From Funiculus sociatus GB2-C1 (lineage in GTDB: Bacteria > Cyanobacteriota > Cyanobacteriia > Cyanobacteriales > FACHB-T130), in contig NZ_JAMPKJ010000038.1 of NCBI RefSeq assembly GCF_039962115.1, positions 1-59,544 of the forward strand: 59,544 bases of DNA, read 5' to 3'. Below are positions 41,702-50,367 of this stretch, in pieces. Numbering within the stretch: the first letter of the stretch is position 1; each line of letters starts with the position of its first letter. Position numbers and translations under genes: made by a program. The notes beneath the pieces were generated by a model. It worked only from the letters and a program-made list of their open reading frames with translations. It made no database searches and was not told the origin of the DNA.

Positions 41702-41914
41702 ATGGCGAAGCGCCGTAACCCCAAGAAAGAAAAGGCGCAGCGTAATCAAGCATACGCCCGCAAGTTTCGTAAGCGTCAAACTACGGGTCGTTTCTCTAAA
41801 TTCCGGCGTCAAAGAGCGCCTGGAGAGAGAAACAATGAAGAAGAGGATAGCGACAAAATGGGCGCTATGAGCGGAATGGGCGCTATGGGCGGTGGAATGG
41901 GCGCAATGTCCTAG
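41702..41914 (+). CDS. Small basic protein with Met/Gly-rich tail, unknown function
   Basis: 70 residues from ATG 41702 (MAKRRNPKKEKAQRNQAY). A very basic N-terminal half (RKFRKRQTTGRFSKFRRQR) precedes an acidic patch (NNEEEDSDK) and a Gly/Met tail (MGAMSGMGAMGGGMGAMS). The basic half looks like nucleic-acid or ribosome binding; this is inference. A GTG at 41696 is in frame, but the ribosome binding site favours 41702. Confidence 0.75.
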   Translation: MAKRRNPKKEKAQRNQAYARKFRKRQTTGRFSKFRRQRAPGERNNEEEDSDKMGAMSGMGAMGGGMGAMS

Positions 41915-41987
41915 CTTCGCTGCGTAGAGATGCTTGACAACTAAAGTCAAGGGGTATGCAGCTTAAGTCTGCCTACCTAGGCTAAAA

Positions 41988-42011
41988 CAAAGACCGCTTG
42001 TGCGGTCTTTG
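41988..42011. terminator. Terminator between convergent genes
   Basis: CAAAGACCGC and GCGGTCTTTG form a perfect 10-base stem with loop TTGT, between the small basic protein gene and argH which point at each other. The AAA/TTT ends allow action in both directions; T-runs are short. Confidence 0.75.
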
Positions 42012-42050
42012 GTTGTCTAGCATCAAAGCTAAGGCGCTGTGGGGTATTGT

Positions 42051-43439
42051 TTAGTCACCACTCAGCTGAGATTGGGCAGCTTGAAGTGCTTGTCGTACTT
42101 GGTCGAAGCCAGTACCGCCGTAACTATTGCGGGCAGCAACGACTTGAGAAGGTGCGATCGCATCATAGATGTCTGACTCAAAAGCTGGGTGCAATTCTTT
42201 CCACTCTTCTAAGCTCAAATCTTTGAGCAATTTCCCCGCTGCAAGGGAAGTTTTTACAACTTTGCCGACAAGGTTGTAAGCTTCCCGGAACGGGACACCC
42301 CGCGCCGCTAAGTAGTCGGCAACGTCTGTGGCGTTGGAGAAATCCTCAGCGACAGCTTGGGCAAGGCGGGAGATGCGAAACTCTAGTCCCTCGCTCAACA
42401 GAATGGTCATTGCTTCCAAGCAGCCTTTAACTGTCTTCACGCTGTCAAAAAGGGCTTCTTTGTCGTCTTGCAAATCTTTGTTGTAAGCCAAGGGTAGCCC
42501 CTTCATCAGCACCAGCATTCCTTGAAGATGCCCAAAAACACGACCTGTTTTACCCCGCACCAGTTCTGGTACGTCGGGGTTTTTCTTTTGGGGCATGATG
42601 CTGCTGCCAGTGGCGCAGGTATCTAGTAGGGTGACAAAGCCAAATTCCTGAGATGACCAAAGGATAATTTCCTCAGCGAGTCGGCTGAGGTGAACCATGA
42701 TTATGCTGGAGGCAGACAAAAATTCAATGGCAAAGTCGCGATCGCTCACTCCATCCATGCTATTTGCATAGACACCATCAAAATTCAGCAGTTCGGCTGT
42801 ATAGTGCCTGTCAATGGGGAAAGTAGTACCCGCTAAAGCGCCACTCCCCAGGGGTGAAATATTGACTCGCTTATAGATTTCTCCTAACCGCTCCCAGTCC
42901 CGCTGTAGCATCTGAAAATAAGCTAACAGGTGATGAGCTAAACTTACTGGTTGGGCGCGTTGTAGGTGCGTATAACCGGGAATCAGAGTTTCTACATTGT
43001 CTGCGGCCAGGTTGAAGAGGACTCCCTGAAATTCGCGCAACTGGCTGCGAATTTGGGTAATTTGGTCGCGCAAGTAGAGGCGCGTATCGGTGCCTACCTG
43101 GTCATTACGCGATCGCGCCGTATGCAGCTTTTTGCCAGCATCACCTACCAATTGGGTCAGGCGGTGTTCTACAGCGAAGTGGATATCCTCGGCATCAATG
43201 CCTGGGTTAAACTCTCCTAGCCTGTACTCTTGGCGGATCTGTTCTAAGCCAGCGACCAGTTGCTCTCCTTCTTGTTTGGAGATGATGCCAGTTTTGGCAA
43301 GCATTTTAGCGTGAGCGATAGAACCTGTAATGTCATATTCGATAAGTTCAATGTCAAAGCCGATACTGGCGTTAAAGCGAGCGATCGCGGGATGCAACGC
43401 TGATTCAAAACGCTGGCTCCAGGTTTTTTGTTGAGTCAC
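42051..43439 (-). CDS. argH: Argininosuccinate lyase
   Basis: 462 residues, the normal length. The fumarase/aspartase superfamily signature is [12 protein letters not shown] (about 280-291). Other landmarks are [13 protein letters not shown] (about 105-117) and [16 protein letters not shown] (about 154-169, with the catalytic His). It cleaves argininosuccinate to arginine and fumarate, the last step of arginine synthesis. It stands alone, with a 286-bp repeat-filled region upstream. Confidence 0.96.
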   Translation of the reverse strand: MTQQKTWSQRFESALHPAIARFNASIGFDIELIEYDITGSIAHAKMLAKTGIISKQEGEQLVAGLEQIRQEYRLGEFNPGIDAEDIHFAVEHRLTQLVGDAGKKLHTARSRNDQVGTDTRLYLRDQITQIRSQLREFQGVLFNLAADNVETLIPGYTHLQRAQPVSLAHHLLAYFQMLQRDWERLGEIYKRVNISPLGSGALAGTTFPIDRHYTAELLNFDGVYANSMDGVSDRDFAIEFLSASSIIMVHLSRLAEEIILWSSQEFGFVTLLDTCATGSSIMPQKKNPDVPELVRGKTGRVFGHLQGMLVLMKGLPLAYNKDLQDDKEALFDSVKTVKGCLEAMTILLSEGLEFRISRLAQAVAEDFSNATDVADYLAARGVPFREAYNLVGKVVKTSLAAGKLLKDLSLEEWKELHPAFESDIYDAIAPSQVVAARNSYGGTGFDQVRQALQAAQSQLSGD

Positions 43440-43481
43440 GAGCTTGTTGTTTACCTTGGAAAGTAGACAAGACAGTTAGGA

Positions 43482-43592
43482 GACGAGGAGTGAGGAGTTG
43501 TTCTAGACACGATGTATCGCGTCTAGACTTTTGAGTTTTGAATTAATAACTCCTCACTCTTAACTCCTCACTCCTCACTCCCTAGAACAACC
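43482..43592. repeat. GAGGAGT/ACTCCTC heptad repeat with an inner hairpin
   Basis: GAGGAGTGAGGAGTTGTTCTAG at the left pairs with the CTCCTCACTCC-rich right end. In the middle TCTAGACACGAT / ATCGCGTCTAGA (43502-43527) forms another stem with one mismatch. Lies upstream of argH. Confidence 0.75.
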
Positions 43593-43613
43593 CGTAGAAG
43601 CAGGTTGCCAAAA

Positions 43614-43654
43614 AGTATGAAGGATGAAGCATGAAAGATGAAGTATGAAAGATT
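43614..43654. repeat. ATGAARG/ATGAAGC tandem heptads
   Basis: GTATGAAGGATGAAGCATGAAAGATGAAGTATGAAAGAT is a run of about six heptads of the form ATGAA[AG][GT]. No coding role is seen. Confidence 0.7.
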
Positions 43655-43725
43655 ACTTTTTCATCCTGATCTAGAGCGGTATCAGCGCCCTTTCTTGCCT
43701 CTTTAAACCTTCACGCCGCGAATGA

Positions 43726-43971
43726 CTAAGCTGTAATTCCTCGAATCACGTAGCCTAAAAACAGCCCAATCAACAGCGCCCACACTTGCCCTGACTTAAT
43801 AAAGTAGTTAAAGGCACTTTGTATTTGACCCAAAACATTTGGATCTCTTATGTTCTGAGCTAAGAAGGGCGAATTTAGTGGTGAGTGCGAAAGCCACAAT
43901 GATACAGCATCGTGTCCGTGGGCCAAATTCGGTAGCCAACTGATTATTTCTTGCATTCCGTAGAGTTCCAT
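43726..43971 (-). CDS. Small membrane protein, unknown function
   Basis: 81 residues from ATG 43971 (AGGA lies 9 bases upstream; a GTG one codon earlier is in frame). The C-terminal quarter is a membrane helix (VWALLIGLFLGYVIRGI), with the rest soluble (WLPNLAHGHDAVSLWL). No family recognised. Possibly a small inner-membrane or thylakoid protein. Confidence 0.55.
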   Translation of the reverse strand: MELYGMQEIISWLPNLAHGHDAVSLWLSHSPLNSPFLAQNIRDPNVLGQIQSAFNYFIKSGQVWALLIGLFLGYVIRGITA

Positions 43972-44071
43972 CACGCTGATTTCCTCACAACCAATGAATG
44001 TTGGCTGGTGTTGTTAAATATCTGTTCAGGATTTTATTAACATAAAGCGGATGACTTGGCTAGTCCGAAGG

Positions 44072-44089
44072 CGTGGGAACGTTCCCACG
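44072..44089. repeat. 18-bp perfect palindrome
   Basis: CGTGGGAACGTTCCCACG, 18 bases past the stop of the phosphatase gene. It could form a 3' hairpin or bind a dimeric protein; there is no T-run. Confidence 0.7.
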
Positions 44090-44107
44090 TTTCAACGTTT
44101 TAAGGTT

Positions 44108-45586
44108 TCAACTTGACAACTGAGTTTTGACCTGCATCACTACCAGAGTCATATCATCGCCGTTACGGTTGGATGAACCGATAAACTGCTGGACTCGCTC
44201 AAACAGGTAATCTAGAATTGCTTGGGGACTATTGCAATGCTGACAAGCCCACTGGAAGGCGCGACTGAGGTTTTCTTCGTCGAAGCGATCGCCATTTTGA
44301 TTCGCCGCATCCGTAAACCCATCTGTGTAATAAATAATCGTGTCCCCAGGACACAGATGTACTTGGGCATCCTCGTACTGAGAATCGGCATCCAGTCCGA
44401 TCAGCATTCCCCAGGTATCTAGGCGTTTGATGGTACGGGTTGATGCCTGCCACAACAGGGGAGGATTATGCGCGGCGTTACTGTAAGACAGGATGCGGGT
44501 TTGCGGGTCATACTCGGAATAAAATAGGGTGACAAACCGATGGGAATTTTCCAGATCGGCGTACATGACCCGATTTAAATGTTGCAGAATCTTGGCTGGT
44601 GTGTGCCTGTTTAGCACCTCAGTTCGCAGCATCCCCCGCGTCATGGTCATGATCAAGCCCGCTGGGACTCCTTTGCCCATGACATCGCCAATGACGACGC
44701 TCCACGGCACACAAAGCCCTTGGACGGTATCTATCTCGGAGTCGGTGTTCTTTTTTGGTCGCAGTTGGTCGTAGTTGGCGGGGATGAAGTCGTAGTAATC
44801 TCCACCGACTCGGCTAGCCGTTTGGCACTTTGCCGCTAATTCGACACCTTGGATATTAGGACATTGACGCGGTAGCAGGTGTCGTTGAATATCGGCACCA
44901 ATTTCTAATTCTCGATCTAAGCGTTCTTTTTGGCGTAACTCGACGGTGAGTTCATCGTTAGCGATCGCTACTCCGGTTTGATCGGCTACTAACCGGACTA
45001 ACTTCTGTCGCGTGTCTGTCCAAATGTATTTCGGATCGCGGCTGAACACATACAAACGTCCCCGTTCGGCATTCTTTACCAAAATGGGCGTGCCAAACAG
45101 TTTAATGTCTGACCCCAGGTAACGGCTCAGTTGTTCGTCTACAGATATCGGCACAGCAGCAAACTTGCCTGTGTCCTCACTTTGGGACATCGCTGCTTTT
45201 GCCAGCGAGTTACTGATCTGACGAGTTGCCAGCTGTAGGGTCTTGCGAATATCCTGACACGCTTGCCCCTCCTGGCAGTGTAGGCGCTCCAGGCGCACTT
45301 GACCGTTAGGCAGAAATCTGATCAGAATGCCGCCATCGGCATCTGTCACCCGTGTTGCCATCATTGGAATTAGCTCCAAAAACTGATTTAAGTTGTTGAA
45401 GCTACGCAGGGCAAAACCTAAAGACGAGAGCAAGTCTTGAATCTTGCGCTGTTCTTTATGCAAACGTGCCACCAGTTCTTTGAGGGCAAAAACTGGTGTT
45501 GTGTCGTTAGCGGCACCACTACTGGTGCTGTCGGTTGAGGGAGATGGCTGGCGGGGAAGAGGCACAGCAGTCATAGCGTCAGGCAT
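44108..45586 (-). CDS. GAF-domain PP2C/SpoIIE-type serine phosphatase
   Basis: 492 residues. A coiled-coil start (LVARLHKEQRKIQDLLSSL, about 34-52), a GAF domain (about 60-220) and a linking helix (ELRQKERLDRELEIGADIQRHLLP, about 217-240) lead to a SpoIIE/RsbU phosphatase (about 240-490). Metal-binding residues appear in RVGGDYYDF, VIGDVMGKGVPAGL (D-x-x-G-K-G) and DDMTLVV near the end. It probably acts on an anti-sigma antagonist or other phosphoprotein in response to a signal bound by GAF; no anti-sigma gene is adjacent. An alternative start is Met5 (MTAVPLP). Confidence 0.9.
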   Translation of the reverse strand: MPDAMTAVPLPRQPSPSTDSTSSGAANDTTPVFALKELVARLHKEQRKIQDLLSSLGFALRSFNNLNQFLELIPMMATRVTDADGGILIRFLPNGQVRLERLHCQEGQACQDIRKTLQLATRQISNSLAKAAMSQSEDTGKFAAVPISVDEQLSRYLGSDIKLFGTPILVKNAERGRLYVFSRDPKYIWTDTRQKLVRLVADQTGVAIANDELTVELRQKERLDRELEIGADIQRHLLPRQCPNIQGVELAAKCQTASRVGGDYYDFIPANYDQLRPKKNTDSEIDTVQGLCVPWSVVIGDVMGKGVPAGLIMTMTRGMLRTEVLNRHTPAKILQHLNRVMYADLENSHRFVTLFYSEYDPQTRILSYSNAAHNPPLLWQASTRTIKRLDTWGMLIGLDADSQYEDAQVHLCPGDTIIYYTDGFTDAANQNGDRFDEENLSRAFQWACQHCNSPQAILDYLFERVQQFIGSSNRNGDDMTLVVMQVKTQLSS

Positions 45587-46009
45587 TAAATATCATAGTT
45601 ATTTAGTCATCAGTCATCAGTCATTAGCCATCAGTGAAAAGAAGAACAAAGGGTAATCTCATTTTTGATTTTTGATTGTAAAAACCTTACCTGTCGGCAA
45701 TTTCAAAGCTTTAAATTTTGCCCCAATCCTCATCAAATAGTGTAAATCTACCTTTTGGTACAGCTTGTTTTTAAGAGAAATTCAACGCTCAAACACTTAG
45801 GGTAAAGGTAATTTGTTCTACCGTTCTAGAAAATCTTGGTTGCAGCTAGCTGTTCTGGCGCGACCTTTGAGGCAAAGGATAGTTATTGTTTGTACTTGAG
45901 CTGAGATGATAGCGCTTATTTGCTCTTGTGCCAATCACCTAAGGAGTTTATTTTAGATTTTCTAAAGATGAGGAAAATTTTTGGTTCTGGCGCTTTGTGA
46001 TTGCTATTT
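45587..46009. other. 423-bp intergenic region
   Basis: Holds a short heptad repeat (about 45607-45640, GTCATCA/GTCATTA units) near the phosphatase start and otherwise AT-rich sequence that should contain the phosphatase promoter. No convincing reading frame. Confidence 0.5.
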
Positions 46010-46681
46010 TCAAGATAGACGCAGGGATTCGCCGTAGCTTTCGCCGTAGCAAACCTGCGCGATATCAAAGCGCCCACCATACCCTTTAAAAGGTTCTGAG
46101 GCATAGCCCAAGGGTACTATACAGCAAACATCTACCTCTGGGGGGATACTGAAAGCTTCTTTTACCTGATCTGCCATAAACCCTTCCATTGGACAGCTAT
46201 CAATACCAAAGCTCTTGGCAACAATCAGAATATGCGCTACGGCTAACATGGTGTGGCGGTTTGTCCAAGTTTCCATGCTGCCAAAGGAGGGGTGATTTTC
46301 AAAGAAGGGGGGAATTTGCGATCGCATATAATTTGCGTAATCATCAGTCATGGCCCCGGCTTTGCTACCCAGTTCGATGACGGATTCGATGTTTTCTAGT
46401 TTAGCGACGCGGCGATCGCCACAACAAATCAATACTACTGGCGCTTCCCCAACTTGACGCTGATTAAAGGCGCACGCTTTCAGCTTTTCTTTATTTTCTT
46501 GCTGTTGGACAACAATAAACCGCCAAGGCTGCAAATTGTAGCCGGATGGGGCGCGTACTCCTAAACGCAAAATTTCTTCCAGAATAACTTCTGGAATCGG
46601 GTCGGGTCGGAAAGCTCTGGCTCCACGACGCTGCTCAATGGCATCTTTTAAACCTGTGGAGGGTTTCATGTCAATTGTCAT
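46010..46681 (-). CDS. Nitroreductase family protein (FMN-dependent)
   Basis: 223 residues. Start region RRGARAFRPDPIPEVILEEIL and the FMN-binding APSGYNLQPWRFIVV (about 44-58) are typical. Also seen: MLAVAHILIVAKSFGIDSCPMEGF (about 147-170) and CCIVPLGYASEPF. NAD(P)H-dependent reduction of nitroaromatics, quinones or flavin-like substrates. GGAG before the ATG fits. The C-terminus (QVCYGESYGESLRLS) has a short direct repeat (YGES). It lies downstream of the divergent-sense GntR gene in the same direction. Confidence 0.9.
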   Translation of the reverse strand: MTIDMKPSTGLKDAIEQRRGARAFRPDPIPEVILEEILRLGVRAPSGYNLQPWRFIVVQQQENKEKLKACAFNQRQVGEAPVVLICCGDRRVAKLENIESVIELGSKAGAMTDDYANYMRSQIPPFFENHPSFGSMETWTNRHTMLAVAHILIVAKSFGIDSCPMEGFMADQVKEAFSIPPEVDVCCIVPLGYASEPFKGYGGRFDIAQVCYGESYGESLRLS

Positions 46682-46747
46682 TTTTTCTCCTGTTGTTTTT
46701 TGTCAATTTTAGATTAGGCGCTCCGAGAATCATTAATTGAAAATTGC

Positions 46748-47731
46748 TTACCCTAAACCTAGTTCGCGTTTAAGCAAGTTAATCGACTTGGTGCCGATGT
46801 AGTTTTCGCTGCAAAATAGCTGGGGTGGGCGGATAATATCTTCCCTAGCAGTTGCAACTGCCGCTTTCACTGTAGCGAAACTTGCCTGATCAGCCATAAC
46901 TATTTGGGCGCTGCGGACGATGGCGTTAATTTTGTAGGCATCTTTTTCCTGCGCTGTCATTACCAGCAAATCATCTCCACGCAGGCTGTGGATAATAATT
47001 TCTACGACTCCCAGAATACCGGAGCTGAGGCTAACTACACCAAGACAGCTGTCTTTGGGGAGTTTTTGAATCAGCTGGAGTTCTTGGGCGTAGTCGTAGA
47101 TATCAACGGGGATAACGCGCACTGACCGGGGGGCAGCGATCGCTTCCGCATCTCCGATAAAATAGCGACTTGTGACTACTGTACCGGAGTGGGTTTGATC
47201 CAGAGCTTGGGAAAGTTCTTCCATCGGCACCAGTTGCACTGGTATCCCTAAAGATTTTTCCAGTTCCTGAACCATCAACTCGCCAGCACCCATGTCTCGT
47301 GAAGGAACTGTCACCAGCACTCGCGCACCGGAACGCAAGCGCCAGTCAATTTCTGAGAGGAACAGTTCTCTAGCTTGGTTGAGCGAACAACCCTGGTTAA
47401 GCAACTCGTCGAGGCTTTGCTGCACCAGTTTGTAGGCTTGGGGGTATTGGGCGAGGATGGGCGATCGCAAGTTTGTCCCGCCCTCGTGACCTTGGGCGCG
47501 GACATAAATGCCCGATCCAGCTTGAGATTCCACCAGTCCGGTTTCTTCTAGCTGTCGGTATACTTTGCTGATGGTGTTGCGGTGCAACCCCGTCTGCATT
47601 GCTAGCTGTCGTGTGCTGGGCAACCGATGACCGGGAGGAAACTGCCGGGATGCGATCGCAAACTGCATTTGGTCAAACAGCTGTTTTGATGCTGGTATTT
47701 CACTGTCTGGTTGAATATGAAATTGTACCAT
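46748..47731 (-). CDS. GntR family transcriptional regulator
   Basis: 327 residues from ATG 47731 (MVQFHIQPDSEIPAS), chosen because GGAGG precedes it by 7 bases; a longer reading from 47791 is in frame but lacks a ribosome binding site. The GntR winged helix lies at about 8-75: LFDQMQFAIASRQFPPGHRLPSTRQLA and LHRNTISKVYRQLEETGLV. The C-terminal 240 residues are alpha/beta and not a clear aminotransferase, FCD or UTRA domain; the ligand is unknown. It may regulate the nitroreductase gene downstream (66-bp gap) or the divergent dienelactone hydrolase (inference). Confidence 0.85.
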   Translation of the reverse strand: MVQFHIQPDSEIPASKQLFDQMQFAIASRQFPPGHRLPSTRQLAMQTGLHRNTISKVYRQLEETGLVESQAGSGIYVRAQGHEGGTNLRSPILAQYPQAYKLVQQSLDELLNQGCSLNQARELFLSEIDWRLRSGARVLVTVPSRDMGAGELMVQELEKSLGIPVQLVPMEELSQALDQTHSGTVVTSRYFIGDAEAIAAPRSVRVIPVDIYDYAQELQLIQKLPKDSCLGVVSLSSGILGVVEIIIHSLRGDDLLVMTAQEKDAYKINAIVRSAQIVMADQASFATVKAAVATAREDIIRPPQLFCSENYIGTKSINLLKRELGLG

Positions 47732-47738
47732 TCCAGAG

Positions 47739-47743
47739 CCTCC
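47739..47743 (-). promoter_or_regulatory. Ribosome binding site deciding the GntR start
   Basis: GGAGG on the minus strand, 7 bases before ATG 47731. It makes the 20 residues upstream (from 47791) unlikely to be translated. Confidence 0.75.
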
Positions 47744-48211
47744 AAAGACTCCGATAAAGAGGTTAGAGGGAGCATATCTGTAATAGCACAATTGCTACCC
47801 TTCTTATCCCTCTGGGTAGCTGTCTGAGTCAGTATAGCTCGTTGTAGCTGGGAAAAAATCTTTCTTTTGAGTCTACCAATGCCGAAGTCATCCCATCACA
47901 CTTTTCTTACTTTTACCTAACTATTTATTCCAAACTACAACTATAAATTATTCATAAAAAGCTCGTGTCTTCAACAAGAGAATCTCATCTATCTCTCATA
48001 ATAATTAAGAGAGTATTAAGTTTTAATCTATTTTAAATTTTTAATCAAATAATCAAGAAGATAAAGTTATTCTAAGAATATCTATAAGGTTAAAAAAAAG
48101 TTTAAAAATATTTAAAGTGCTTAAAAAGCTAAAAATAATGGGCAATGTACTGGTAGATAAGATATTAGCACCATCTGCTAGAAAAATGGCAGAATAAAGG
48201 AAGAAATTCTG
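47744..48211. other. AT-rich region between divergent GntR and hydrolase genes
   Basis: About 470 bases, very AT-rich at 47930-48140, with no reading frame of note. It must hold the promoters of both genes. Near-repeats TTTAAAAATATTTAAAGTGC-TTAAAAAGC are present. A GntR operator probably lies here, but no clear palindromic site is visible. Confidence 0.45.
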
Positions 48212-48964
48212 ATGGCAGACAGAGAGATTCGTACAGATACGGTCAAGATTCACAATGGAGATGTAGAAATTGCGGCTTACCTGGCGATGCCAGTGGAAGG
48301 GACTTTTCCCGGAGTCGTGGTGCTGCAAGAAATCTTTGGGGTAAATGTCCACATCCGGGAGGTGACAGAAAGGATAGCGAAACAGGGGTATGTAGCGATC
48401 GCGATCGCACTTTTCCAACGCCTTGCCCCGGATTTTGAAACAGGTTACACCCCCCAAGACATTGAAATCGGCAGAGAGTACGCGATGCAAACCACCGCAC
48501 CGCAGCTACTAGGGGACATCCAAGCAACAATTAATTACCTCAAAACCAGGAGCAACGTGAAACCAGCCTTCGGCTGCATCGGCTTCTGCTTTGGCGGACA
48601 CGTTGCCTACCTCGCCGCCACCCTACCCGATATCAAAGCCACTGCTTCCTTTTATGGTGCTGGCATTACCACTCGCACTCCCGGCGGCAGAGATCCTACC
48701 GTCACGCGGACAAAAGACATTTTTGGCACAATTTATGCCTTTTTTGGCATGGAAGATGCCAGCATCCCAGCCAAACAGGTAGACCAAATTGAAGCAGAAC
48801 TAGAGAAACACAAAATTCCTCATCGCGTCTTCCGTTACGATGGAGCAGATCACGGCTTTTTCTGCGACCATCGCGCCAGTTACAATAACGCCACAGCAGC
48901 AGATGCCTGGAAGCAGGTGCAGCAGCTATTTGAGCAACAACTGAAATCGGAACAATCGAGTTAA
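48212..48964 (+). CDS. Dienelactone hydrolase family protein
   Basis: 250 residues. FPGVVVLQEIFGVN (about 30-43) carries the oxyanion loop with the conserved Glu. The nucleophile is Cys in GCIGFCFGGHVAYL (about 116-129). The triad ends with Asp (SFYGAGI... FGMEDASIP) and His (DGADHGFFCD, about 208-217). All three are present, so it should be an active Cys hydrolase. AAGGAAG precedes the ATG. Substrate unknown. Confidence 0.9.
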   Translation: MADREIRTDTVKIHNGDVEIAAYLAMPVEGTFPGVVVLQEIFGVNVHIREVTERIAKQGYVAIAIALFQRLAPDFETGYTPQDIEIGREYAMQTTAPQLLGDIQATINYLKTRSNVKPAFGCIGFCFGGHVAYLAATLPDIKATASFYGAGITTRTPGGRDPTVTRTKDIFGTIYAFFGMEDASIPAKQVDQIEAELEKHKIPHRVFRYDGADHGFFCDHRASYNNATAADAWKQVQQLFEQQLKSEQSS

Positions 48965-49014
48965 AAAACTTTTACTCGATTGCTGATACTTTTACACTTC
49001 ACACTTTATCGGTC

Positions 49015-49917
49015 ATGAATTCCAAATCGACCCCTTCTCAAGATGCAAAACCGTCTTTTTCAATGGATGATTTTGCCAAAGCCCTCGAACAACACGACTA
49101 CCAGTTTCAAAGAGGACAGGTAGTGCGCGGCAGGGTGGAAAACCACGAAAGCAATGGCGCGTATGTTGATATTGGCGGCAAGTCTCTAGCTTTTGTCCCC
49201 TTGGAAGAGGCTTCATTGAGACGGGTAACAGACTTATCTGTAGTGTTGCCGTTGCAAGAAGAAAGAGATTTTCTGATTATCCGAGAGCAAGATGCGGATG
49301 GTCAAATGACGCTTTCAGTGCGGCAGATGGAAATCAAGCAAGCGTGGGATAACCTTGCGGAAATGCTTGAAGGCGGCAAAACAGTGCAAGTACGAGTCAG
49401 TGGCGTGAATAAAGGGGGTATCACGGTAGATGTGCAGGGGTTGCGGGGATTTATTCCGCGATCGCACCTGATTGACCGTGATAATCTAGATGCCTTAATT
49501 GGGGAAAAACTGACAGCCAGCTTTTTAGAAGTTTCTCCCGACACCAACAAACTTGTACTTTCTCAACGGGAAGCTACTCGTTCTGCGAGCTTTAACCTAC
49601 TAGAAGTAGGACAACTAATAGAAGGCAAAATCACTGGCATCAAGCCTTTTGGTGTGTTTGTTGATTTAGAGGGGGTAACAGGTTTACTGCACATCAAACA
49701 GGTAAGCCAAACTTTTGTAGAATCTCTTGAAAAAGTGTTTCAAGTCGGGCAGTTAATTAAGGCAATAATTATTGACCTGGATGAAGGAAAAGGTCGGGTT
49801 TCTTTGTCTACCAGAGTGTTAGAAAATCACCCCGGCGAAATGATGGAAAATATGACTGAGGTGATGGAATCAGCCGAAGCGCGTGCCGAACGTGCTAGGA
49901 AGAATCTCACGAGATAG
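49015..49917 (+). CDS. S1-domain RNA-binding protein (ribosomal protein S1-like, Rps1b type)
   Basis: 300 residues with three S1 domains: about 33-103 (RGQVVRGRVENHESNGAYVDIG), about 120-190 (KTVQVRVSGVNKGGITVDVQGLRGFIPRSHL), and about 205-272 (GQLIEGKITGIKPFGVFVDLEGVTGLLHI). The last is the classic S1 fold. A helical acidic tail follows. Three-domain S1 proteins are the form found in cyanobacteria and chloroplasts; a second S1 gene elsewhere is expected. Binds mRNA during translation initiation. Confidence 0.85.
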   Translation: MNSKSTPSQDAKPSFSMDDFAKALEQHDYQFQRGQVVRGRVENHESNGAYVDIGGKSLAFVPLEEASLRRVTDLSVVLPLQEERDFLIIREQDADGQMTLSVRQMEIKQAWDNLAEMLEGGKTVQVRVSGVNKGGITVDVQGLRGFIPRSHLIDRDNLDALIGEKLTASFLEVSPDTNKLVLSQREATRSASFNLLEVGQLIEGKITGIKPFGVFVDLEGVTGLLHIKQVSQTFVESLEKVFQVGQLIKAIIIDLDEGKGRVSLSTRVLENHPGEMMENMTEVMESAEARAERARKNLTR

Positions 49918-49932
49918 GTCTTAGGAAGATAG

Positions 49933-49975
49933 GAGTGCGATCGCATTTTTGATAAAGAGTGCGATCGCATTTTTG
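49933..49975. repeat. Two direct copies of a HIP1-plus-T-run unit
   Basis: GAGTGCGATCGCATTTTTG occurs at 49933-49951 and 49957-49975. TGCGATCGCA is a palindrome followed by a T-run, so each may act as a weak terminator after the S1 gene (inference). Confidence 0.75.
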
Positions 49976-50011
49976 TCCTCTTCTCTTTTGAAGGTAGGCT
50001 GGGGGGTCAGG

Positions 50012-50344
50012 TCACAATGCGATCGCATAATAATCCAAAGGCGTTTTCCCTGCACCCTGAAGCCAGCGTGCATCGGGCTTCCAAGCACCATTGACTTCTT
50101 CGCGGCGGCGGGTGTAAACGCTGAGTTGGTTGTCTTCAATTTTCAGCAGGTTGTACTGGAGGGGATAACCAGGCACCCACTCGCGTACAGGTGCGCCAAA
50201 GGTTTCGGCACAAATCCGGTCTAATTTTCGCCCGTTGGTATTCATGTCGTAGCGGAAGAGGCTGGTTTCGGCTTTGTGGATGTGTCCGTGCAGGAAAAAG
50301 CGGAAAACCACCGATCGCTGTACTGTCTGTGAACTTGTCAGCAT
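50012..50344 (-). pseudogene. C-terminal remnant of a metallophosphoesterase
   Basis: 110 codons on the minus strand. FRFFLHGHIHKAETSLFRYD contains the last metal-binding motif (GHIH) of calcineurin-like phosphoesterases, followed by the usual C-terminal tail ICAETFGAPVREWVPGYP and WKPDARWLQGAG. All earlier motifs (DxH, GDxxD, GNHE) are missing, so the gene is a fragment. The first dozen residues (MLTSSQTVQRSVV) are probably not original. It lies 23 bases past the NACHT gene's stop in the same direction. Such phosphoesterases are often neighbours of NACHT genes in cyanobacteria, to my recollection. Confidence 0.65.
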
Positions 50345-50367
50345 TAATACAATTGCTTGAGTTAATG

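Noticed and set aside
41606-41950. 114-codon minus-strand frame
   Set aside because: It lies opposite the small basic protein gene, which has a strong ribosome binding site; the frame has a repeat-like Ala-His-Ser run made by the complement of the Gly/Met tail.
43555-43585. ACTCCTCAC motif resembling the Yfr1 small RNA core
   Set aside because: It is part of the heptad repeat ACTCCTC and lacks the flanking stem-loops of Yfr1.
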